Shown here piece by piece: positions 15,783-23,477 of a stretch of 41,549 bases of DNA; positions within the stretch are counted from its first letter, which is position 1; each line of letters opens with the position of its first letter. This stretch comes from Candidatus Aenigmatarchaeota archaeon (GTDB lineage: Archaea > Aenigmatarchaeota > Aenigmatarchaeia > QMZP01 > JAFGSV01), in assembly GCA_021163005.1 (NCBI GenBank), contig JAGGXP010000024.1, positions 1-41,549 on the forward strand. Direction: 5' to 3'. The notes under the pieces are model-generated. The model was given only the letters and a program-made list of their open reading frames with translations. It was not told the origin of the DNA and did not search any database. The position numbers were made by a program, and so were the translations under genes.

Positions 15783-17435
15783 CTACATCATGCCTGGTGG
15801 CATTCCACCCGGAGGCATTCCGCCTCCAGGCTGGCCGCCGGCATCGGAACTGCCGCCGCCTGATGCTATTATGTCGTCTATTCTGAGTATCATTTCGGCG
15901 GCTTCTGTTGCCGATTTTACTGCCTGAAGCTTTATTTTCAGCGGCTCGATGACACCTTCCCTGTACATGTCAAGGACCTTGCCTGTGAATACATTGAGGC
16001 CGCTTTTTGTCTTTCCTTTGTCGTGCTCTGACCTGAGAAGTGCCAGTTTGTCTATTGGATCGAGACCGGCATTCTCCGCGAGAACCCTCGGAATGACCTC
16101 TATTGCGTCTGCGAATGACTGAACGGCCAGCTGCTCCCTGCCGCTGAAAGTATCCGCATACTTTCTGAGTGCTTTCGACACCTCTATCTCAGAACCGCCC
16201 CCGCCAGGAACACACTTTCCGAGTTCAATGGATGCAGCGACATCCTTTATGGCGTCTTCGAGAGCCCTTTCCACTTCGTCGACAACATGCTCTGTCCCGC
16301 CTCTGATGAGCACTGTTACAGCCTTGGGGTCCTTGCACTTCTCGACGAATATCATCTTGTCTGTCCCGACCTTCCTTTCTTCCACGATTCCGGCAAAGCC
16401 GATGTCAGATGCATCCAGCTCGTCTGTATTGCTTACAATCTTGGCTCCTGTGGCCATGGCAAGCTTCTCCATGTCAGACTTCTTGACCCTTCTTGCCGCG
16501 AGTATGCCTTTTTTTGCAAGGAAGTGCTGTGCCACGTCGTCTATGCCTTTCTGGCAGAGAAGCACGTTGGCTCCTGAACTGACAACCTTTCCGACCATGT
16601 TTCTCAGCATCTTTTCCTCTTCCTCAAGGAATGCCTGCATCTTCTCGGGCGAATCTATGCTTATCTTGGCATCGCCTTCGAGCTCTTTCACCTCAATTGC
16701 CTCGTCGATGAGGGCTATCTTGGCGTTCTTGACAATCCTTGGCATCGCTGTGTGAACTACCTCCTTGTCTATTAATATACCGTCTATAAGCCTCGTGTCC
16801 GATATGGAGCCGCCGTGCTTCTTCTCGAACTTGATGTTGTCCGTGTCTATTGACACTTTGTTTCCCTGTATATCAGCAACCTTCTTTACAGACTGGACGC
16901 ATATCTTTGAGAGGTATTCCGATGCCCTTTCCGCAGATTTGCCTGTCATGGCTGTATTGGCAATCTGTTCCAGAATCTTTTCATCGTCCAGCGAGACGGA
17001 TATTCCATACTTTTCAAGAACACTGAGTGCCTTTTCCTTCGCAAGCTTGAACCCCTTTGTTATCATTATCGGGTGTATGTCCTGCTCGAGGAGCTCTCCT
17101 GCCTTTTTCAGCAATTCTCCCGCAAGAACAACCGCCGTCGTTGTGCCGTCGCCAACCGCCTCGTTCTGCGCCTTCGCCACCTCGACCATCATCTTTGCGG
17201 ATGGATGCTCTATCTGCATCTCCTCGAGAATTGTGACACCATCGTTTGTTATTGTTATATCACCAAGGGAATCCACAAGCATTTTGTCCATGCCCTTCGG
17301 ACCGAGTGTGGTCTTTACGGTTTCAGCAACAACCTTTGCTGCTGCTATGCTGTTTGCCTGGGCGTCCTTGCCCTTTGACCGTGACGTGCCTTCAGGCATA
17401 ATCAATATCGGCTGCACATTCTGAAGATTTGACAT
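15783..17435 (-). CDS. thsA: Thermosome subunit (group II chaperonin)
   Basis: This 550-aa ATP-dependent protein-folding chaperonin forms a double ring with built-in lid. Visible signatures are [40 protein letters not shown] and [11 protein letters not shown]. The flexible C-terminus rich in Gly, Pro and Met ([14 protein letters not shown]) is typical of archaeal and CCT subunits. The length is standard. The Shine-Dalgarno GAGGTGAT (17439-17446) precedes the ATG by 3 nt. No other chaperonin subunit is visible in the window. Confidence 0.97.
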   Translation of the reverse strand: MSNLQNVQPILIMPEGTSRSKGKDAQANSIAAAKVVAETVKTTLGPKGMDKMLVDSLGDITITNDGVTILEEMQIEHPSAKMMVEVAKAQNEAVGDGTTTAVVLAGELLKKAGELLEQDIHPIMITKGFKLAKEKALSVLEKYGISVSLDDEKILEQIANTAMTGKSAERASEYLSKICVQSVKKVADIQGNKVSIDTDNIKFEKKHGGSISDTRLIDGILIDKEVVHTAMPRIVKNAKIALIDEAIEVKELEGDAKISIDSPEKMQAFLEEEEKMLRNMVGKVVSSGANVLLCQKGIDDVAQHFLAKKGILAARRVKKSDMEKLAMATGAKIVSNTDELDASDIGFAGIVEERKVGTDKMIFVEKCKDPKAVTVLIRGGTEHVVDEVERALEDAIKDVAASIELGKCVPGGGGSEIEVSKALRKYADTFSGREQLAVQSFADAIEVIPRVLAENAGLDPIDKLALLRSEHDKGKTKSGLNVFTGKVLDMYREGVIEPLKIKLQAVKSATEAAEMILRIDDIIASGGGSSDAGGQPGGGMPPGGMPPGMM

Positions 17436-17494
17436 AAAATCACCTCACTTTATAATTTAATCATATGAGCCAATGCTCGTAAGAGTAATAACCG

Positions 17495-17515
17495 AAACTG
17501 CTTTATAAGCTTTTC
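17495..17515 (-). promoter_or_regulatory. Thermosome promoter (BRE/TATA)
   Basis: On the minus strand GGGGAAAAGCTTATAAAGC combines a purine-rich BRE-like stretch with a TATA box centred about 70 nt before the thermosome ATG. This implies a leader of roughly 40-45 nt that contains the strong Shine-Dalgarno GAGGTGAT. Confidence 0.5.
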
Positions 17516-17592
17516 CCCAAAACACGCGCAACATCTTTAAAAACGTCAAACAATTAAATACAATACAAAGTAATGCACGGGAACACCCAAAA

Positions 17593-17935
17593 GCCGTCTG
17601 CATGCACATAATGGCTAAAGCAGAATCGGACAGAAACACACACCGACGACATGCACGGGATACACAAAGTCGTCTTTAAGCACTAAACGGGCCCGTAGCT
17701 CAGAACCCTTTTGCCCAAGTAAACGGACAAAAGCGTTCGCGGAAAGTACGCTGACGCAACCAAGACCTTTGACCGGGTTTTGGATGGCAACCTTTTGGAG
17801 AAGGCGGAAGCACCAGGAACAAATTCCCTTGCGTCCACTCACGTGGAAGCCTCTAAAAGGCTGCAAGCGTTCACGGAAAAGATGAGTACGGGCTTCATTG
17901 CGTTTGCCGTCTGCATGCACAGAAGGCTAAAGCAG
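17593..17935 (+). repeat. Degenerate repeat region upstream of tRNA-Ile, with two copies of a 16-nt flank
   Basis: The 515-nt spacer 17436-17950 has no convincing protein gene. GCCGTCTGCATGCACA occurs at 17593 and again at 17906, each followed by GGCTAAAGCAG a few nt later. The block AAGCGTTYRCGGAAA occurs three times (near 17730, 17865 and 18061); the last copy is the intron hairpin of the intact tRNA. This looks like a decayed tandem duplication of the tRNA locus. Confidence 0.55.
17689..17745 (+). pseudogene. Internally deleted tRNA copy (tRNA-Ile remnant)
   Basis: GGGCCCGTAGCTCAG is identical to the first 15 nt of the intact tRNA at 17951. It is joined directly to AACCCTTTT, which in the intact gene marks the T-loop exon-intron junction, and then to AAAAGCGTTCGCGGAAA, which resembles the second intron's hairpin. 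The D-loop, anticodon arm and T-stem are missing. It is most simply an internally deleted duplicate; a functional small RNA cannot be excluded. Confidence 0.5.
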
Positions 17936-17990
17936 TCCATATACAATAACGGGCCCGTAGCTCAGCTTGGCTAGAGCGCCAGTCTTATAA

Positions 17991-18020
17991 GGCAGCCATG
18001 GGTTTGCCATGGGCGTAAAA
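17991..18020 (+). other. Anticodon-loop tRNA intron
   Basis: The intron carries a CCATGG-GTTTG-CCATGG hairpin. A central helix TTAT/GTAA pairs the anticodon loop with the intron's 3' end. The 3-nt bulges AAG on each side give the same spliced product whether the cut is placed at 37/38 or 38/39. Two extra unpaired nucleotides (T31, C32) on the 5' side make this a relaxed bulge-helix-bulge. Confidence 0.65.
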
Positions 18021-18041
18021 GCTGAAGGTCGAGGGTTCAAA

Positions 18042-18085
18042 CCCTTTTCCGCTTCGCGCAAAAGCGTTTACGGAAAAAGTGAATA
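18042..18085 (+). other. T-loop tRNA intron (position 59/60) with bulge-helix-bulge
   Basis: The outer helix is GAGGG/CCCTC. The central 4-bp helix is TTCA (18036-18039) with TGAA (18080-18083). The 3-nt bulges are AAC (18040-18042) and TAT (18084-18086). The inner helix is CCTTTTCCG/CGGAAAAAG with one C-A mismatch. Cutting after the second bulge nucleotide on both sides restores the consensus T-loop TTCAAAT exactly. Confidence 0.8.
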
Positions 18086-18130
18086 TCCCTCCGGGCCCAT
18101 TCATTTTAATTCTCAGGCCAAACATAAGCT

Positions 18131-19390
18131 ATGAAAATATTCGCTGACCTGCACATACACGGTCCCTATTCAAGAGCGACCAGCAAAAACACCACTATAG
18201 AAACCCTTGAAAAGCACGCCCGCATCAAGGGGATTAACCTTCTTGGAACAGGCGATTTCACACACCCGAAATGGCTTTCCCAACTGAAGAACAGCCTTGA
18301 AGAAGACGGCAGCGGCATACTGAAAACAGATACAGGATTCCGCTTCATGCTGACTACAGAAGTGTCGAACATATACAGCCAGGGCGGCAGGCTGAGGAAG
18401 GTGCATAATGTCATACATGCGCCTGATTTCGAGACAGCCGACCAGATAAACGAGTTCCTTGGCAGGCGCGGGAAGCTGGACTCAGACGGAAGACCTGTAT
18501 TCGGCGGCATGTCATGCGCAGAGCTTGTGGAGGGACTGGTGTCCATAACACCAAGAATTGCAGTAGTTCCCGCGCACATATGGACACCGTGGTTCGGCAT
18601 ACTGGGCTCAAAATCAGGCTTCGACAGCATTGAGGAATGTTTTCAGGACCAGACCAGGCACATATTCGCGCTGGAGACTGGCCTTTCAAGCGACCCTCCC
18701 ATGAACTGGCGCCTCTCCTCGCTGGACAAATACGCGCTTGTCTCTAATTCAGACGCCCATTCATACTGGCCATGGCGCATAGGCAGGGAGGCGAATGTGT
18801 TCGAGCTGGACAGAATCACATACGACGCCATCATGGAGACAATAAAAAAGAAAGACTCAAAGCACTTCCTTTATACAATAGAAGTGGACCCATCTTACGG
18901 CAAATACCATCTTGACGGCCACAGGGAATGCGGGGTGCGCCTGACGCCGGCGGAATCGCGCAGACACAATAACATATGCCCGGTATGCAGGAAGCCCCTT
19001 ACAATCGGTGTCCTTAACAGGGTGGAAGAACTGGCGGACAGACCCGACGGGTTCAGGCCGGAAGATGCTGTTCCCTTCAAAAGCCTGCTCCCGCTCACGG
19101 AGATACTCTCAACTGTTACAGGCATAAAGCAGTTGCAGTCCAAGAAAATATGGTCTGTTTACAACAGGCTGGTCTCGCATTTCGGCAGCGAGCTGAATGT
19201 GCTGCTTGATGCGCCCGAAAATGAAATAGAGGACATTTCAGGCAAAGAGACAGCCAAGACCGTCCTCTCAATAAGGAACGGGATGATTGATGTGGAGCCG
19301 GGATACGACGGCGTGTACGGCAGGCTTTCTGAGGGAAATGTAAAGATGAAGAAAACGCCGCAAAAGCGGATTGAAAACTTCATTTATTGA
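18131..19390 (+). CDS. endoQ: Endonuclease Q (PHP-domain DNA repair nuclease)
   Basis: This 419-aa protein matches the EndoQ/TIGR00375 family, which nicks DNA 5' of deaminated bases (uracil, hypoxanthine) and abasic sites in Thermococcales. The PHP metal motifs are DLHIHGPYSRA (residues 6-16), GTGDFTHP, TTEVSNIY, VVPAHIWTPWFG and SNSDAHSYWPWRIGRE. A zinc-binding segment follows (C...CPVC, near residues 266-290), then a C-terminal helical DNA-binding part. The length is normal. It starts 31 nt after the tRNA gene; TTTTAAT lies about 24 nt before the ATG, suggesting a leaderless transcript. The 3' end overlaps the convergent lipoprotein gene by 7 nt. Confidence 0.93.
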   Translation: MKIFADLHIHGPYSRATSKNTTIETLEKHARIKGINLLGTGDFTHPKWLSQLKNSLEEDGSGILKTDTGFRFMLTTEVSNIYSQGGRLRKVHNVIHAPDFETADQINEFLGRRGKLDSDGRPVFGGMSCAELVEGLVSITPRIAVVPAHIWTPWFGILGSKSGFDSIEECFQDQTRHIFALETGLSSDPPMNWRLSSLDKYALVSNSDAHSYWPWRIGREANVFELDRITYDAIMETIKKKDSKHFLYTIEVDPSYGKYHLDGHRECGVRLTPAESRRHNNICPVCRKPLTIGVLNRVEELADRPDGFRPEDAVPFKSLLPLTEILSTVTGIKQLQSKKIWSVYNRLVSHFGSELNVLLDAPENEIEDISGKETAKTVLSIRNGMIDVEPGYDGVYGRLSEGNVKMKKTPQKRIENFIY

Positions 19391-20289
19391 GGCCACAGCG
19401 ACTTCCTTTTCCCTATGACCTCTATCTGTGTGCTGGCGGTTGTAGTGTAGTCATAGGTCGCTGATGCCACTATCCTTGCCTGTGTGAGGGTTTCGACATT
19501 GTTCGCGCTCATTTCACAGGTAATGGACTGCGACCTGCCCCTCCACAGATAAAGTGGCCTATTGAGGTCGCATTCACCGCTCTGGAGCAGGTTAAGCCCA
19601 CTGCCGGCCTCCACATTCAGCTCTACTGTGCTGCCTTCAACAATTCCTCCGCCGACATTGGTGACCGTTATGGTTACAGGGAAGGATATGCTGTTGGTGC
19701 CTGTCATGAGCCTTACAGGACCCTTGACCTTTATGTCTATATCCACAGGCGAAGCAGACTTGCTGACGAGCTCAGACGGCAGGGCACTGCCGGAATTCTG
19801 TATGTCAAGAAGCTCCTTTGTCGGAACGAGCGTTACTGACTTGGATGTCAGGCTCCTTGCACCCTTTACTGTGACCACTGCACGCGGCTCATATGGAATA
19901 TGAAGGCCTTCAGAACCCTCGTTTTCTATGTCAGGTGCTGTGCATTTCCATGTAAATGTGGCCTCCTCACCTTCTGTACCGACTTCGCTGTCAGGTGCTA
20001 TGAGATTGCTGAAATCACGCACCTGGTTTGTGCTGCATTGGCCTCTCCATTCACTGAGGTCTATCTTCACAGTGCCTGTCGCAGCAAATGAGCCCGTGTT
20101 CTTTATCTTCAGCATGAATGTGGTCTCTTCGCCTGAATATATGCTGCTGAGCTCAGGCTCGAATGAGATTATCCTTACACCGTTTCCTGCAGGGGCTGAA
20201 TTGTTTGGGAATATATCAGTTCCTGTGCACCCTGAAACAAGCACTATAAGCACCAGTGTCAAAAGAAGAGAGATTGTTCCCCGCTGCAT
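19384..20289 (-). CDS. Surface lipoprotein with CARDB-like beta domains, paralogue 1
   Basis: This 301-aa exported protein has a hydrophobic signal ending in a lipobox (LVSGC, Cys about 21) and should be anchored by lipid outside the membrane. Two beta-sandwich domains resembling CARDB/NEW1 adhesion-type folds follow, at about 35-140 and 170-300 (SGEETTFMLKIKNTGSFAATG; FPVTITVTNVGGGIVEGSTVEL). They are joined by the family linker with VTLVPTKELLDIQNSG. It is homologous in layout to the next two lipoproteins. The function is unknown; surface binding or envelope scaffolding is inferred. Confidence 0.8.
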   Translation of the reverse strand: MQRGTISLLLTLVLIVLVSGCTGTDIFPNNSAPAGNGVRIISFEPELSSIYSGEETTFMLKIKNTGSFAATGTVKIDLSEWRGQCSTNQVRDFSNLIAPDSEVGTEGEEATFTWKCTAPDIENEGSEGLHIPYEPRAVVTVKGARSLTSKSVTLVPTKELLDIQNSGSALPSELVSKSASPVDIDIKVKGPVRLMTGTNSISFPVTITVTNVGGGIVEGSTVELNVEAGSGLNLLQSGECDLNRPLYLWRGRSQSITCEMSANNVETLTQARIVASATYDYTTTASTQIEVIGKRKSLWPQ

Positions 20290-20344
20290 ATTATCTATTT
20301 AGCCGTAATGCTTATTAACGTTTAACAATCAATGGCACCGGGAA

Positions 20345-21310
20345 TCAGAAACCCCATTCCCGGGTACCTGTAACAGTAATTGGTATGGTTGCGTCCTGGT
20401 AATAGATGTATTTCAGGACAACCTTAAGCTCCCTGCTTTCCCTGTATTCAGGCGGGTTTACAACCTTAAGCTCGCATGTCACCTTTGTCTGCTTGCCGTC
20501 CCACATGTTTATAGCCATCGGCGAAACGGGACGCGTTAGACCTGCCGGAAGTATGTTCGTGTCGAAAGCCATCCATTCGGTCTGCGATGCCCTCGGGCAG
20601 TCACCCCTGAATACCGTTCCTGGGGGATTGATTACCTCTATGCCTATCGGGTAGTTCTCTCCGGCTATCAGGCCGCCGCCTGTGTTGGTTATTGTTATCT
20701 CGACAGGGAAGTAAGACTGTTCCCAGTCGTCCTTTGTCCTCACAAATTCACCGGTCTGCACGTTGACTGACAGCGGACCCGCGCTTACTATGGCAGGTTC
20801 CGACGGAAGCGACTCGCCGTTCTGGACAGCCCTTCTGAGTTCCTCTGATGTCAGGAAGGTTATCGGCTTTATCACACGTGTTTCATAAGAGTAGAAGACC
20901 CTGACCATTGGATTGTATGTCCTCTGTTCTCCCCTCTGGAGTTCAGGTGCCCTGAGCCTCCAGTCAAGCGTTCCTATCTGCCCCTCTGTCCCGGCATCCT
21001 CGTCAGCAGGAAGAAGCTCACCTATCATCTGGTCGGTGTTGAACACGTTCCAGTCCTGCGGGTATATGTTTATGAGCTGCGCAGCAGCTGTGGCAATTGC
21101 ATCCCCGGTATTCTGCACTTCGAGGTGAAGGGCGAATTCGTCATCTGACTGCACGTTCTTCAGGCTGGAATCGAATGTCCTGATGACAACACCGTTGCCT
21201 GAGACGCCTGAATCGCCCCCGAGACTGAGGTTTGTGCATCCTGATGCCAGTAGAACAACCATTGGCAGAATTAGCAGGATTGCTAAATTTTTTGTATTTA
21301 CGGCATCCAT
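20345..21310 (-). CDS. Surface lipoprotein with CARDB-like beta domains, paralogue 2
   Basis: This 321-aa protein has a signal peptide and lipobox (LLASGC). It has the same two-domain plan as its neighbours: domain 1 with FALHLEVQNTGDAIATAAAQ, a linker with YSYETRVIKPITFLTSEEL, and domain 2 with FPVEITITNTGGGLIAG, ending in YIYYQDATIPITVTG. Cys residues in domain 2 (CPRAS, VTCEL) parallel those of paralogue 1. It has its own short upstream gap. No enzymatic motif is visible. Confidence 0.8.
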   Translation of the reverse strand: MDAVNTKNLAILLILPMVVLLASGCTNLSLGGDSGVSGNGVVIRTFDSSLKNVQSDDEFALHLEVQNTGDAIATAAAQLINIYPQDWNVFNTDQMIGELLPADEDAGTEGQIGTLDWRLRAPELQRGEQRTYNPMVRVFYSYETRVIKPITFLTSEELRRAVQNGESLPSEPAIVSAGPLSVNVQTGEFVRTKDDWEQSYFPVEITITNTGGGLIAGENYPIGIEVINPPGTVFRGDCPRASQTEWMAFDTNILPAGLTRPVSPMAINMWDGKQTKVTCELKVVNPPEYRESRELKVVLKYIYYQDATIPITVTGTREWGF

Positions 21311-21374
21311 TGTAATCCTTTATTAGTTGGGCAGACAACTTTATAAATATTCTTGCTCGTGGTTTTTTCAGCAT

Positions 21375-22457
21375 TCATCCAGTAATCTTTGGATTGACAG
21401 TGAGAAGCACGTTCTTTGTTATGGCGTAATCGTACTTGACATCAACCCTCATGTGGCGTGTAGTGGTCCTTTCTACCTGCCCCTTGAGCTTAGAAAGATC
21501 TATCTTGCAGTAGTACGGCGACGTCTCCTTGCCGACGAAGCGTATTAATCTTTCATCCCAGTCGCTCTTGCCGGCAGACGAGCCGCTGCCATCTTCAGCG
21601 AATACGCATGTTGTGTTTTCATCCTGAGTCGGCTCCACAGGAACGAGATCGCTGTCAGCGCCTATACCGCTCACTACAATGTCCCTTCCAAGAATGCCTG
21701 TGACTTCCCTGTTGTTGACACGCGCAACTGTCGCAAGCTGGCCCGAGCCCATATTCTTCAGCTGTAACTTGAGCACGGTCCGTGCATTTGGAACACCTGT
21801 ATTTGTATATTTGCTGCCGGGCATTATGTCAAAGACCGGTACCGGCTGCTTGTCCTCAACTGTCAGGTAGGGCTTTATCGGTCCCTGCCCAAGAGCTATG
21901 TACGATTCAACAGGCTTGTAGGTCCTCTCTATCATCTCCCTCTGCATCTCTTCGAGGCTTATGAGTGATATGGTTGTGAGCGAAGTTGTTTCGTAAGGGT
22001 ATCTCACGAGAACCTTCAGCCCGTCAGACGGGCACACAGTCCTTACCTTTACGGCTTCAGCCCTGTTCTGGCAGACTGACCATATCACAGGCACTATTTC
22101 ACCCGGAAGCATCTCACCTATGCTGCAGCTGGTCTCGCCCTGCCGCTCCGTTCCTGGCTGGTTCCCGCAGGTAAGAACCTTCGGCTCAAAGAGCCCCTTG
22201 CAGTAATCATAAAGGTCCACAGTTACCGGGCCGACCTTCTTGTCGCCCTTGTTTTCTATGTAGGCTAATATCTTGGCTGTTCCGCCTGCGTCTATCTCGT
22301 TCGGCACTGCCTCGAGGCTCTTTATTATGACGATATCATGCTCATACTGCACAACATTGGGCCCTCCGAGTCCGGGTATGTCAATGTTGAGTATGGGGAC
22401 TGTGCAGCCGGAACTCAATGCAACGAGAACAAGCACAACGGGGAGAAACTTCTTCAT
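21375..22457 (-). CDS. Surface lipoprotein with CARDB-like beta domains, paralogue 3
   Basis: This 360-aa protein has a signal and lipobox (ALSSGC), then domain 1 (GGTAKILAYIENKGDKKVGPV), a linker with YPYETTSLTTISLISLEEM, and domain 2 (ARTVLKLQLKNMGSGQLATV), ending in VKYDYAITKNVLLTVNP. It has more Cys than the other paralogues. It is transcribed divergently from DUF63 across a 51-nt gap with a shared TATA-like element. Function unknown. Confidence 0.8.
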   Translation of the reverse strand: MKKFLPVVLVLVALSSGCTVPILNIDIPGLGGPNVVQYEHDIVIIKSLEAVPNEIDAGGTAKILAYIENKGDKKVGPVTVDLYDYCKGLFEPKVLTCGNQPGTERQGETSCSIGEMLPGEIVPVIWSVCQNRAEAVKVRTVCPSDGLKVLVRYPYETTSLTTISLISLEEMQREMIERTYKPVESYIALGQGPIKPYLTVEDKQPVPVFDIMPGSKYTNTGVPNARTVLKLQLKNMGSGQLATVARVNNREVTGILGRDIVVSGIGADSDLVPVEPTQDENTTCVFAEDGSGSSAGKSDWDERLIRFVGKETSPYYCKIDLSKLKGQVERTTTRHMRVDVKYDYAITKNVLLTVNPKITG

Positions 22458-22478
22458 AGTTAATAATGTCCTTGCAAC

Positions 22479-22490
22479 AAATATAAATTT
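22479..22490. promoter_or_regulatory. Shared divergent TATA element (lipoprotein 3 / DUF63)
   Basis: AAATATAAATTT lies about 25 nt from both divergent start codons (22457 minus, 22509 plus) and reads as a TATA box on each strand. Both transcripts would be leaderless or nearly so. Confidence 0.5.
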
Positions 22491-22508
22491 GCCATCGCTG
22501 TATTTGAT

Positions 22509-23477
22509 ATGGATTTTGTCTATGATTATTTTCTGGTTCCGCTGATGCGCAACGGATGGTTCAACCCAGTCAACAGCATTGTATACGGTCTCATACTGAT
22601 AGCCGGCATCTGGGCTGTTTTTAACCTCCTGAAGAGAACAAAGGTACCGGTTGATTACGGTCTGTATATATCGTTCATTCCCTTCATAGCGTTTGCCGGG
22701 GTGACGCGCGTGCTGAGGGATTACATATACTTCGGCATTTCAGGGACCAGTGAATTCTTCTCAACCTTCGGCGTTTACATGTCAACAATGCAGAAAGCAG
22801 GCTATGACTACGTGTATGCCTCAACTGGCAACAACTTCCTGGCATCAGTGGATTCTTTTGTAATCGCCTGGTTCCCGACACCCGGCTCCTACTTCATAAC
22901 AGCGGGGCTGGCGCTCGTGTCGTTTTTCATAGCTCTGCTGGTCAGAAGGCAGACAGGATTCAGGTGCTGGAAAACCATGTTCCTCGTGGGTATGTTACTT
23001 TTCACCATAAACGCTTCGCTGCTGCCTGTTAATACAATGACGCCGGCCATTTACATAGGCGCTGTTACAGCTGGCTGGACTGTGTTATTTTTCGGCCTGC
23101 CGAAACTCATACCAAAAACCAGGCAATTCCCGGAAAGGGCGGGCAAGCTCATAACAGGGTTCCTGACGCCCATAAACTCCGCAGTGCTTTCCGCGCACCT
23201 CTTCGATGCCACGGCAACGTTCTTCGCCATTTCAATGTTCACGACAATCGGCGGCTACGGATACATGGAGCAGCATTTCCTTTCGAGGTGGATGATGCCC
23301 TACATGGGACCGGGCGTGATGTTCCTGCTGAAATTCATAGTGGTGGTGCCGGTCCTTTACTACATAGACAGGTATACGGATGACAAAGAGCTTTCCCGCT
23401 TTCTGAAGCTCGTCGTTTTCGTGCTGGGCGCCGCGCCTGCCGCAAGGAACTTCATACGGTTAATGGTTGGTGTTTAA
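22509..23477 (+). CDS. DUF63 family membrane protein
   Basis: This 322-aa integral membrane protein with about eight TM segments matches the archaeal DUF63 family: RNGWFNPVNSIVYGLIL at the N-terminus, the VTRVLRDYIYFGISG segment, TPGSYF, SAHLFDATATFFAIS, and the C-terminal LGAAPAARNFIRL. The family's function is unknown. It overlaps the convergent 1118-aa gene by 4 nt at its 3' end. Confidence 0.92.
   Translation: MDFVYDYFLVPLMRNGWFNPVNSIVYGLILIAGIWAVFNLLKRTKVPVDYGLYISFIPFIAFAGVTRVLRDYIYFGISGTSEFFSTFGVYMSTMQKAGYDYVYASTGNNFLASVDSFVIAWFPTPGSYFITAGLALVSFFIALLVRRQTGFRCWKTMFLVGMLLFTINASLLPVNTMTPAIYIGAVTAGWTVLFFGLPKLIPKTRQFPERAGKLITGFLTPINSAVLSAHLFDATATFFAISMFTTIGGYGYMEQHFLSRWMMPYMGPGVMFLLKFIVVVPVLYYIDRYTDDKELSRFLKLVVFVLGAAPAARNFIRLMVGV

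Larger units (their letters stand above)
17951..18099 (+). tRNA. tRNA-Ile (anticodon UAU) with two introns
   Basis: The exons 17951-17990, 18021-18041 and 18086-18099 join to a 75-nt cloverleaf. Its acceptor GGGCCCG/CGGGCCC, D-stem GCTC/GAGC, anticodon loop CTTATAA (anticodon TAT at 17986-17988), variable AGGTC and T-arm GAGGG-TTCAAAT-CCCTC are all as expected, and the discriminator is A73. CCA is not encoded. The anticodon stem pairs C-G, A-T, G-C and T-G, with one C27-A43 mismatch. Intron 1 (30 nt) lies at 37/38 or the equivalent 38/39. Intron 2 (44 nt) lies in the T-loop at 59/60 and forms a regular bulge-helix-bulge. Ile identity rests on the UAU anticodon, A73 and the Ile-like body. Most archaea instead read AUA with a CAU tRNA carrying agmatidine. 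Confidence 0.8.

Noticed and set aside
17689-17956. A complete multi-intron tRNA from 17689 using a downstream CGGGCCC or CGGGCTT as acceptor
   Set aside because: No D-stem GAGC partner or T-arm could be found between the ends; a deleted copy explains the sequence better.
17457-17974. Short ORFs (60, 101 and 64 aa) in the tRNA-upstream spacer
   Set aside because: They run through tRNA remnants and repeats and show no protein-like features.
17951-18099. Reading the tRNA as tRNA-Lys (CTT within GTCTTAT)
   Set aside because: The anticodon stem does not pair in that register and the discriminator is A; the UAU reading gives a consistent spliced cloverleaf apart from one mismatch.
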